64,000 bases of DNA, from assembly GCA_963793825.1 (NCBI GenBank), contig CAWCBE010000007.1, positions 1,291,238 through 1,355,237 of the forward strand, given 5' to 3'. Numbering within the stretch: position 1 is the first letter of the stretch; every line of letters starts with the position of its first letter. The position numbers and the translations under genes are program-made. Shown here piece by piece: positions 25,551 to 33,315 of this stretch. Below the pieces are notes generated by a model. It did not search any database and was not told the origin of the DNA. It worked only from the letters and a program-made list of their open reading frames with translations. Source of the DNA: RYN-230 sp963793825. Lineage in GTDB: Bacteria; Actinomycetota; Actinomycetes; Streptosporangiales; Streptosporangiaceae.

Positions 25551-28535
25551 TCAGAATCCCGGTGTCCCCTCGCCCGGTGCGGCCGGCGGCCACAGCTCGC
25601 CGGATTCCGCCGACCCGCCGGATTCCGCCGGGCCGCTGCCTTCCGCCGGGCCGCTGCCTTCCGCCGGGCGCACGTCATCCGGCGGCAGGTGATCCCCGGG
25701 GGCCGGCTCGTCCGGCATGGGCAGCACCTGGCCGGCCAGAGCCGGGTCAGCCGGGGCCGCCAGGTCCGGCGCAGCCGGGCTAGGGGTTCCCTCCGGCACC
25801 GCGGGGGCCCCATTCCCAGCGGTATCTGCCTGCACCGCGGTGCCTGGCAGCACCCCTGGGACGGTGGTGTCCGCCGGCACCGCAATATCTGCCGGGACGG
25901 TGCTGTCAGCCGACGGCGCAGTATCCGCCAGCGCGGTGGTGTCCGCCGGGATCGGGGCATCCGCAGGCGCGGCGCCATCCGCAGCCACAACGGTGTCCGG
26001 CTGCGCGGCGGCCTGCCCGGCCGAGCCGGACCGGCGGCGCCGCCGGCCTCCGGCCCGCTCACCGCGCTCGGAGGCACCGGTCACCCCGGCTGGGTCAGCG
26101 GCTGGCTGCTCCTGGTCGGCCCGCTCGCATCCGGGGGCGTCGTCCGCGCTGGCCCCGGCGGCCAACCGGCCACGATCGGCATTCCGGCCGTTCCGCCCGC
26201 CCTGCCCGTTGCGGTCGCCCTGCCCACTCCGGTCGCCCTGCCCGCCGGACCCCTGCGCCCCGGACCGGTCATGGCCGTTCCGGTCCTGGCGGCCGCCGCG
26301 GTCCTGCTGGCCGTTCTGCTCCTGGCGCCCGTTCTTGTCCTGGCGCCCGTTCCGGTCGCCGCGGCCGCCCGCCTGGCGCCCTTCCTCGGCACCGCCGCGG
26401 CCGCGCTGGACGCTGCCGGGCTCGGTCAGGTCCAGCGAGATGATCCGGCCGCGCCCGTTGCAGCAGTCACAGGGCTCGGAGAAGGCCTCAAGCAGCCCCG
26501 AGCCGACCCGCTTGCGGGTCATCTGGACCAGCCCGAGCGATGTCACCTCGGCGACCTGGTGCTTGGTGCGGTCCCGGGCCAGGCATTCGAGCATCCGCCG
26601 CAGCACCAGCTCGCGGTTGCTCTCCAGGACCATGTCGATGAAGTCGATGACGATGATGCCGCCGACGTCGCGCAACCTCAGCTGACGGACGATCTCCTCG
26701 GCCGCCTCGAGGTTGTTCCGGGTGACCGTCTCCTCGAGGTTCCCGCCCTGGCCGGTGAACTTCCCGGTGTTGACGTCGACGACCGTCATGGCCTCGGTGT
26801 TGTCGATGACCAGCGAGCCGCCGCTGGGCAGCCACACCTTGCGTTCCAGCGCCTTGGCCAGCTGCTCGTCGATCCGGTACTGGGCGAAGACGTCCTCATC
26901 CTCCGACCAGTGGGTCAGCCGGTCGGCCAGGTGCGGCGCCACGTAGCGGACGTACTCGTGGACCAGGTCCCAGCCCTCGTCCCCGGACACCACCAGCGAG
27001 GCGAAGTCCTCGTTGAAGATGTCCCGGACCACCCGGATAGTCAGGTCCGGCTCGCTGTAGAGCAGCTCGGGGGCGCTGGCGGTCTTCGACTTCTGCTCGA
27101 TGGCCTCCCACTGCGCGGACAGCCGGGCGACGTCGCGGGACAGTTCCTCCTCGGTGGCGCCTTCCGCGGCGGTGCGCACGATCACGCCCGCGCCGTCCGG
27201 CATGACCTGCTTGAGGATCTGCTTGAGCCGGGTCCGTTCCTTATCCGGCAGCTTGCGGCTGATGCCCATCATCGAGCCGCCCGGCACATAGACCAGGTAG
27301 CGGCCGGGCAGGCTCACCTGGCTGGTCAGCCGGGCGCCCTTGTGGCCCACTGGGTCCTTGGTCACCTGGACCAGGACGGACTGGCCTGACTTCAGCGCGG
27401 ACTCGATGCGCTTGGAGTCGCCCTCCAGCCCGCTGGCATCGAAGTTGACCTCCCCGGCGTACAGGACGGCGTTGCGGCCCTTGCCCACGTCGACGAAGGC
27501 GGCCTCCATGGAGGGCAGCACGTTCTGCACCTTGCCCAGGTACACGTTGCCCACCATGGACTGGTGCGTGGCCTTGTCCACGTAGTGCTCGACCAGCACG
27601 CCGTCCTCGAGCACCGCGATCTGGGTCCGGTCGTGCAGCTGCCGCACCACCATGACGCGGTCCACCGACTCCCGGCGGGCCAGGAACTCCGACTCGGAGA
27701 TGACCGGCGGGCGGCGCCGTCCGGACTCCCGGCCCTCCCGGCGCCGCTGCCGTTTCGCCTCCAGCCGGGTCGAGCCGCGCACCGACTTGACGTCGCTGGC
27801 CGACACCGGCTCGTCACTGGCGGGCGCGCGCGGCACCCGCACGTGGACCACGGTGTTCGGCGGGTCGTCCGAGGACGGCTCGGCATCCGTGCCCGACCCG
27901 CGACGGCGGCGGCGCCGCCGGCGCCTGCTGCCGGGCGTCCCGTCGTCCGCGCCGTCATCTTCGCCGTCGGCCCTGGCCTCGTCGCTGTCAGCGGCACCGG
28001 ATGCCTGCTCGTCGTCGCTGCCCCCGCTGTCGGCCTGCTTGCCGCGCGGCTGGGCAGCCCCGTCCGCGGCCCGGGCCGCCCGCGCACTGCCGCCGCGGCC
28101 GCCAGAACGCTGGCCCTCGGCGGACTCGGTCTCGGTGTCCCCGTCCCCATCCTGACCGCGGCCGCGGCCGCCCCGGCGGCGCCGGCGGCGGGTTGACCCG
28201 TCGGTGGCGTCCCGGGCGGTGTCCTCAGCCGCCACCTCGTCGGTCACGGGCGCCTCGTCGGCGGGCTCGTCGGCTCGGGCCAGCTTCCCGCGATCCGCGG
28301 GCTGGTCGGCGGCCGGGGGCTGGAAGATGACCGGCGGCGGCTGGAAAGTAGCCTGCGGTATGCCCGGCGACCCCGCCACGGCGGGCGGGGTGGCCAGGCT
28401 GCCCGCGGGGGACGGCGGCACGGCAGGCGTGCTGGCGGGGCTGGCCGCCGGGGACGGCGGCACGGCGGCCGCGACTGCCGGCGGCACCACGGGAACGCCG
28501 GAGGCCGGCGGCGGCGTCACGACCGGCGCGCTCAC
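25551..28535 (-). CDS. rne: Ribonuclease E/G
   Basis: RNA decay and rRNA processing endonuclease, 994 aa in the uninterrupted frame from GTG 28535. The N-terminal 300 residues are disordered: Pro/Ala-rich, then acidic and poly-Arg tracts (SRRRRRRRRRGSGTD). The S1 domain starts near MVGNVYLGKVQNVLPSMEAA, the 5'-sensor and DNase-I-like domains carry TVVDVNTGKFTG and GGIIVIDFIDMVLES (catalytic Asp residues), and the zinc-link is CDCCNGRGR. The C-terminal 300 residues are again low-complexity (ADTTALADTAPSADS). The natural N-terminus probably lies further upstream in a shifted frame (MLETELNDEQ at 28882), making this start an artefact of a frameshift. Confidence 0.95.
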   Translation of the reverse strand: MSAPVVTPPPASGVPVVPPAVAAAVPPSPAASPASTPAVPPSPAGSLATPPAVAGSPGIPQATFQPPPVIFQPPAADQPADRGKLARADEPADEAPVTDEVAAEDTARDATDGSTRRRRRRGGRGRGQDGDGDTETESAEGQRSGGRGGSARAARAADGAAQPRGKQADSGGSDDEQASGAADSDEARADGEDDGADDGTPGSRRRRRRRRRGSGTDAEPSSDDPPNTVVHVRVPRAPASDEPVSASDVKSVRGSTRLEAKRQRRREGRESGRRRPPVISESEFLARRESVDRVMVVRQLHDRTQIAVLEDGVLVEHYVDKATHQSMVGNVYLGKVQNVLPSMEAAFVDVGKGRNAVLYAGEVNFDASGLEGDSKRIESALKSGQSVLVQVTKDPVGHKGARLTSQVSLPGRYLVYVPGGSMMGISRKLPDKERTRLKQILKQVMPDGAGVIVRTAAEGATEEELSRDVARLSAQWEAIEQKSKTASAPELLYSEPDLTIRVVRDIFNEDFASLVVSGDEGWDLVHEYVRYVAPHLADRLTHWSEDEDVFAQYRIDEQLAKALERKVWLPSGGSLVIDNTEAMTVVDVNTGKFTGQGGNLEETVTRNNLEAAEEIVRQLRLRDVGGIIVIDFIDMVLESNRELVLRRMLECLARDRTKHQVAEVTSLGLVQMTRKRVGSGLLEAFSEPCDCCNGRGRIISLDLTEPGSVQRGRGGAEEGRQAGGRGDRNGRQDKNGRQEQNGQQDRGGRQDRNGHDRSGAQGSGGQGDRSGQGDRNGQGGRNGRNADRGRLAAGASADDAPGCERADQEQPAADPAGVTGASERGERAGGRRRRRSGSAGQAAAQPDTVVAADGAAPADAPIPADTTALADTAPSADSTVPADIAVPADTTVPGVLPGTAVQADTAGNGAPAVPEGTPSPAAPDLAAPADPALAGQVLPMPDEPAPGDHLPPDDVRPAEGSGPAEGSGPAESGGSAESGELWPPAAPGEGTPGF

Positions 28536-28882
28536 CGCAGCCTCGGCGAGGTCTTCCGGAGGCGGGCCCGCGGCCCTGGTCGCGGCCCGCCGGGGACGGC
28601 GGGACCGGCGGGCCGGGGCCGCGGAGTCACCCCCGGCGCCCTCCGCGCCACCAGTGCTGTCGGTGCCGGCACCAGACGGCGCGGCCGTACCGGCGGCCGC
28701 GCTCGCGCTGTCCGCGCTAGCCGGCCCGCCGCTGCCAGCATCACCGCCGCTGCCAGCATCACCGCCGCCGGCGGCTGGCCGCCGGACGGCGCGGTCAGGC
28801 CGGCCGGACCAGTGTCGCCGTCATTCTCACTGTGGTGCGGCGTGCCGCTGTGCTGTTCGTCGTTCAGCTCGGTTTCGAGCAT
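28536..28882 (-). other. Probable out-of-frame N-terminus of rne
   Basis: ATG 28882 opens a frame beginning MLETELNDEQHSGTPHHSEN, typical of actinomycete RNase E starts. After about residue 35 the composition in this frame turns into AAVMLAAAVMLAAAGRLA and then Arg-rich, while the rne frame becomes GGGDAGSGGDAGSGGPAS...PARRSRRPRRAATR, the expected disordered N-terminus. The rne frame is open from about 28807 but has no start codon before 28535. A one- or two-base shift within the duplicated 18-bp unit at about 28734-28775 would join them. It may be real decay or a repeat-induced sequence error. Confidence 0.65.
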
Positions 28883-29846
28883 CCGGGCTATCTCCCGTCA
28901 GGCTCCCGGGCGCGTGGGTTCCGCTGGAACCCGCCGCTCCGCGCGAGAGCTGGTCGTACGCGCTCACCTGGACCGCCTCGGCCGGTCCGGCCGACGGCGC
29001 TCCGGGGCGCGTTGTCTCAACATGGTCCTGCGCCGCGCCCGGCCCCAGCGGCTGGGGTACCACCGCGTGGGACGCCCAGCTCCCAGGAGGCCCTGCGGGC
29101 GCTTGTTGCCCGGCGGGCCCGGCTGCGGCGGTCACTGCCACGAGCGGTCCCTGCGCCAGCCGGGTCACCAGAGGTGGTACCGACGGCGCAAGCCCAGCCA
29201 CACGGCGAAGTGCAGTCAGGATGTCATCGGGTCGGACGGCAGGTGTCAAGTGCCGAACAACCATTCGAAGTATCGCATACCCGGCGGGGGCCTCCCCCGC
29301 GGCACGCCAGCCAGCCTGGATGCTGACCACTGCGGCGCGGGCGTCCATCCGCCGGATTCCCTTACTGGTCAGGCGCTCAACCTCGACGGCATCGCTAGCG
29401 AGGAATGCGTCGGCCGCCGCCGCGGCCTGGTCCTGCCCGATCCCAGGAAGCGCCACGTCCCACAGAGATGCCTCGAACACCATGGCACCCAGGGAACCGG
29501 CTTCCTCGGTCACGTCTATCACATCAATCCCGTCCGGCAGGGCCGCATCGAGCTGGTCCCGTACCTCGGAGGCGACGCACACATCCGTCAGCGAAATCTC
29601 CAGGTACTCGGCCTCGCTCGCCGTCCCCGTTGGGGCCGCGCCAGCGTAAGAGATCTTCGGGTGCGGGGTGAACCCGGCGGAGTGGGCGATAGGCAACCCT
29701 GCCCGGCGCACTCCCCGCTCAACGGCCCGCGCGACGTCTCTGTGACTGGCGAATCGCATCCTGCTTCTTTTAGCGTACCGGACGATAAGCCGCTGGACGA
29801 CGGGTGGCTGATCAGCCCTGCGTGTCGGGGAGTCAGGCACCGGCAT
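28827..29846 (-). CDS. DUF2344 / TIGR03936 radical-SAM-associated protein
   Basis: 339 aa. The conserved DUF2344 domain covers residues 15-235: LIVRYAKRSRMRFASHRDVARAVERG (start of domain), GFTPHPKISYAGAAPTGTAS and AEYLEISLTD. A disordered C-terminal 100 residues follow. Its start overlaps the upstream radical-SAM gene by 14 nt, and in many actinomycetes the two are adjacent and precede rne, suggesting a shared tRNA/rRNA modification or RNA-processing role, unproven. The 3' end overlaps the probable rne N-terminus by 56 nt. Confidence 0.93.
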   Translation of the reverse strand: MPVPDSPTRRADQPPVVQRLIVRYAKRSRMRFASHRDVARAVERGVRRAGLPIAHSAGFTPHPKISYAGAAPTGTASEAEYLEISLTDVCVASEVRDQLDAALPDGIDVIDVTEEAGSLGAMVFEASLWDVALPGIGQDQAAAAADAFLASDAVEVERLTSKGIRRMDARAAVVSIQAGWRAAGEAPAGYAILRMVVRHLTPAVRPDDILTALRRVAGLAPSVPPLVTRLAQGPLVAVTAAAGPAGQQAPAGPPGSWASHAVVPQPLGPGAAQDHVETTRPGAPSAGPAEAVQVSAYDQLSRGAAGSSGTHAPGSLTGDSPDARNRAERRTAQRHAAPQ

Positions 29847-31800
29847 CGGCCGCCCGCCCCGGGCCGGCGACCGTCAGCGGCAGCAGCGTGCGCCCGGTCG
29901 GGCCAGCCTGGATCTCGGTGCCCATCGCCGGGCAGACACCGCAGTCATAACACGGCGTCCACCGGCAGTCGTCCACCTCAGCCGGGCCGGCCGGGTCGAT
30001 GGCTTCCTGCCAGTCCTGCCACAGCCAGTCCCGGTCCAGGCCCGCGTCGAGATGGTCCCACGGCAGCACCTCGCTGTAGTCGCGCTCCCGCGTGGTGTAC
30101 CAGTCCAGGTCGACCGGGTCGTCGGCCAGCGCCTGCTCCGCGCTGCGCACCCAGCGGTCGAAGGAGAAGTGCTCGCTCCACCCGTCGAACTGGGCGCCGT
30201 CCTGCCACGCGGCCCTGATCACCTTGGCCACCCGGCGGTCACCGCGGGACAGCAGCCCCTCGATGATGGACGGGCGCCCGTCGTGGTACCGGTAGCCCAC
30301 GGCCTTCCCGTAGCCGGGGTCGGCGCGCAGCGCGGCGCCGAGCTTGCGCAGCCGGGCGTCCACGGTCTCGTGGCCGCACTGCGCCGCCCACTGGAACGGG
30401 GTGTGCGGCTTGGGCACGAAGCCGCCGATGGACACGGTGCACCGGATGTCCCGGCGGCCGGACGCCTCCCGCCCGGCCTGGATGACCTGCCGGGCCAGTC
30501 CGGCGACGGCCAGCACGTCCTCGTCGGTCTCGGTGGGCAGCCCGCACATGAAGTACAGCTTCACCTGCCGCCAGCCACTGGCGTAGGCGGTGGTCACGGT
30601 ACGGATCAGGTCTTCCTCGGTGACCATCTTGTTGATCACCTTGCGGATCCGCTCGGACCCGCCCTCCGGCGCGAAGGTGAGGCCGGACCGGCGGCCGTTC
30701 CGGGACAGCTCGTCGGCGAGTGTCACGTTGAACGCGTCCACCCGGGTGGACGGCAGGGACAGGCCGGTGCTGGTGCCCTCGTACCGGTCGGCCAGCCCGG
30801 TCACGATCTGGTCGATCTCGCTGTGGTCGGCGCTGGACAGCGAGAGCAGGCCCACCTCGGAGAAGCCGCTCTCGGCCAGGCCGCGCTCGACCATGTCGCC
30901 GACCGCGGTGATACTGCGCTCCCGCACCGGCCGGGTGATCATCCCGGCCTGGCAGAACCGGCAGCCCCGGGTGCAGCCGCGGAAGATCTCCACGCTGAAC
31001 CGCTCATGCACCGACTCGGCCACCGGCACCAGCGGCTTGCGCGGGTACTGCCACTCGTCCAGGTTCATCACGGTGTGCTTGGCGATGCTGAACGGGACCC
31101 CGCTGCGGTTCGGCGCGACCCGCTGGATCCGCCCGTCCGGCAGGTAATCCACGTCGTAGAACCGGGGCACGTAGACGCCGCCGTCGATGGCCAGGCGTTC
31201 CAGCAGGCCATCCCGGCCGCCCGGGCAGCCAGCCCGCTTCCACTCCTTGATCAGGGCCGAGATGGCCAGCACCGCCTGCTCCCCGTCACCGAGCACGGCG
31301 CCGTCGCAGAACTCGGCGACAGGCTCCGGGTTGAATGCGGCGTGGCCGCCGGCGATGACCAGCGGGTGGCTCTCGTCCCGGTCCCCGGCGGACAGCGGGA
31401 TGCCGGCCAGGTCCAGCGCCGTCAGCAGGTTGGTGTAGCACAACTCGGTGGCAAAGCTCACGCCCAGCACGTCGAAGGCGCCGACCGGCCGGTGCGCGTC
31501 CACCGTGAACTGCGGGATGCCGTGCTCGCGCATCAGGCCCGCCAGGTCCGGCCACACGCTGTAGGTGCGCTCGGCCAGCACGCCGTCGGTCTCGTTCAGC
31601 ACCTCGTAGAGAATCTGGATGCCCTGATTGGGCAGGCCGACCTCGTAGGCATCCGGGTACATGAGGGCCCACCGGACTTCGGCCGACTCCCAGTCGCGGA
31701 CCACCGAGTTCAGCTCGCCGCCGACGTACTGGATCGGCTTGCGCACCTGGGGCAGCAGGGGCTCCAGCAGTGGGTAGACCGATTCCACAGGCATCGTCAC
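29833..31800 (-). CDS. B12-binding-domain radical SAM protein (TIGR03960)
   Basis: 655 aa. The N-terminal cobalamin-binding-like domain (residues 20-200) includes MYPDAYEVGLPNQGIQILYE. The radical-SAM cluster motif CxxxCxxC is in FRGCTRGCRFCQAGM near residue 275. SLPSTRVDAFN and GLTFAPEGGSERIRKVINK follow, and a Cys-rich C-terminus (CRWTPCYDCGVCPAMG) may hold a second cluster. ATG 31800 is the first good start (MTMPVESVYPLLEP). It is coupled to the DUF2344 gene. The substrate is unknown for this family. Confidence 0.95.
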   Translation of the reverse strand: MTMPVESVYPLLEPLLPQVRKPIQYVGGELNSVVRDWESAEVRWALMYPDAYEVGLPNQGIQILYEVLNETDGVLAERTYSVWPDLAGLMREHGIPQFTVDAHRPVGAFDVLGVSFATELCYTNLLTALDLAGIPLSAGDRDESHPLVIAGGHAAFNPEPVAEFCDGAVLGDGEQAVLAISALIKEWKRAGCPGGRDGLLERLAIDGGVYVPRFYDVDYLPDGRIQRVAPNRSGVPFSIAKHTVMNLDEWQYPRKPLVPVAESVHERFSVEIFRGCTRGCRFCQAGMITRPVRERSITAVGDMVERGLAESGFSEVGLLSLSSADHSEIDQIVTGLADRYEGTSTGLSLPSTRVDAFNVTLADELSRNGRRSGLTFAPEGGSERIRKVINKMVTEEDLIRTVTTAYASGWRQVKLYFMCGLPTETDEDVLAVAGLARQVIQAGREASGRRDIRCTVSIGGFVPKPHTPFQWAAQCGHETVDARLRKLGAALRADPGYGKAVGYRYHDGRPSIIEGLLSRGDRRVAKVIRAAWQDGAQFDGWSEHFSFDRWVRSAEQALADDPVDLDWYTTRERDYSEVLPWDHLDAGLDRDWLWQDWQEAIDPAGPAEVDDCRWTPCYDCGVCPAMGTEIQAGPTGRTLLPLTVAGPGRAADAGA

Positions 31801-31860
31801 AGCTTAGTCAGCTCTGCTAGCTCGGTGGACGGCCCCCGCGGTCTGCGAGTAGTTGCTGGC

Positions 31861-32113
31861 CGGGGGGACGACCCCCCGCAACCCCCCGCCCATTCGCCGG
31901 CTCGGAGGGGACACGCCTGCGGCGAGCCCCGCCTCGCCGTGCCGACCCGGGGGGACGACCCCCCGCAACCCCCCGCCCATTCGCCGGCTCGGAGGGGACA
32001 CGCCTGCGGCGAGCCCCGCCTCGCCGTGCCGACCCGGGGGGACGACCCCCCGCAACCCCCCGCCCATTCGCCGGCTCGGAGGGGACACGCCTGCGGCGAG
32101 CCCCGCCTCGCCG
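31861..32113. repeat. Tandem repeat, 87-bp unit, 2.9 copies
   Basis: Units start at 31861, 31948 and 32035 with an exact 87-bp period; the third stops at 32113. Each unit has a CGGGGGG-ACGA-CCCCCC hairpin, then a CTCGGAGGGGACACGCC segment and GCCTGCGGCG. It fills the gap between the radical-SAM gene and rodA. Related single copies occur at the valS 3' end and near 57284. Frames read through it give only GGGLRGVVPP-type repeats and are not accepted as proteins. Confidence 0.92.
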
Positions 32114-32124
32114 GCGAATAGTCA

Positions 32125-33315
32125 TCAGAAGACCTGGTGGCGTCGGTGCACCGACTGGAGGACGCCGATCGCGATCATGTCCGCGAACATGGCGGAGCCC
32201 CCGTAGGACACGAACGGCAGCGGCAGGCCGGTGACCGGCATGATCCCGATCGTCATGCCGATGTTGATGAACGACTGCACGCCGAACCAGATCGCGATGC
32301 CCGACGCGACCAGCATGCCGAACAGGTCGTCGGCCCGGCTGGCAATGCGCAGCGCGCGGAACACCAGGATGGCGAGGACCGCGATGATGGTGGCGCAGCC
32401 GGCGAAGCCGATCTCCTCGCCGGCCACGCTGAAGATGAAGTCGGTCTGCTGGTTGGGCACGAAGCTGGCCGTCACGAGCTGGCCGTGCAGCAGACCGGTA
32501 CCAAACGTGCCGCCCGAGCCGATCATGATCTTGGAGTGCAGCGTCTCATAACCGATGCCGGCCGGGTCGGCCTGCGGATGCAGGAACGCGGTGAGCCGGT
32601 CCAGCTGGTAGCTGCGCAGCAGGTGCAGCTTGAATACCGCGACCACGGCGAGCAGGCCGGCCGCGGCCAGCCCGGCCACCCAGCGCAGCTTCAGCGGGGA
32701 CAGCGCGATCATGCCGAAGGTGATCAGCGTTAGCAGGATGACCACGCCCAGGGCGGGTTCCCGCTCCACCAGGACGATCGGGATCGCGGCCAGGGCGAGC
32801 ACCCCGACGGCGTGCCGCGGGCGCGGCACCTTGCCGCTGTCCCGCAGCTCGCCGAAGACCAGCGCGATCATCAGGATCAGCCCGATCTTGATGAACTCGG
32901 ACGGCTCGATCTGGAAGCCGGCCGGCAGGTTGATCCAGGCCTTGGCCCCGTTGACCGAGGTGCCCAGCGGGGTGAGGACGGCCAGCAGGCCCAGCGTGGC
33001 GGCCAGGTAGACGATCGGGGCGAACATCCGGATCTGCCGGTAGTCCAGCAAGCTGACCACAGCCATGAAGACCAGCCCGAGGGCCACGTTGATCAGCTGC
33101 TTGACCAGGTAGCCGCGCGGGTCGGCGCTCGGCTGGGTGGCCGAGTAGACCAGCAGCGTGCCCAGCAGGCTGAGCGCCAGCACCGCCGCCAGCAGCACCC
33201 AGTCGTACCGGCGCACCAGGGAGTCCTTGGCCACCGCCCGGGCCAGCAGCGGCTTGCGCGGCGAGCCGAAACTAGGGGTTCGCGGGGACGGATAGTTCCG
33301 CGTGCCGAGATTCAT
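32125..33315 (-). CDS. rodA: Peptidoglycan glycosyltransferase RodA (SEDS)
   Basis: 396 aa, ten hydrophobic segments. SEDS motifs: WINLPAGFQIEPSEFIKIGLIL, VEREPALGVVILLTLITFGM, the periplasmic loop with GSGGTFGTGLLHGQL and QTDFIFSVAGEEIGFAGC, and the end GLPLPFVSYGGSAMF. It polymerises glycan for side-wall elongation with the PBP2 encoded just upstream. Its ATG shares one base with the pbp2 stop (TGATG). The N-terminus is a basic cytoplasmic tail of about 35 residues. Confidence 0.96.
   Translation of the reverse strand: MNLGTRNYPSPRTPSFGSPRKPLLARAVAKDSLVRRYDWVLLAAVLALSLLGTLLVYSATQPSADPRGYLVKQLINVALGLVFMAVVSLLDYRQIRMFAPIVYLAATLGLLAVLTPLGTSVNGAKAWINLPAGFQIEPSEFIKIGLILMIALVFGELRDSGKVPRPRHAVGVLALAAIPIVLVEREPALGVVILLTLITFGMIALSPLKLRWVAGLAAAGLLAVVAVFKLHLLRSYQLDRLTAFLHPQADPAGIGYETLHSKIMIGSGGTFGTGLLHGQLVTASFVPNQQTDFIFSVAGEEIGFAGCATIIAVLAILVFRALRIASRADDLFGMLVASGIAIWFGVQSFINIGMTIGIMPVTGLPLPFVSYGGSAMFADMIAIGVLQSVHRRHQVF

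Noticed and set aside
31861..32113. CRISPR array
   Set aside because: Units are contiguous with no unique spacers and far too long.
25530..32121. Large plus-strand open frames opposite rne and the radical-SAM gene
   Set aside because: GC-driven antisense shadows; the minus strand carries the conserved families.
31804..32125. Short repetitive protein (GGGLRGVVPP units) in the 87-bp repeat
   Set aside because: The frames are a product of the 87-bp period being divisible by three; no ribosome site and no family.
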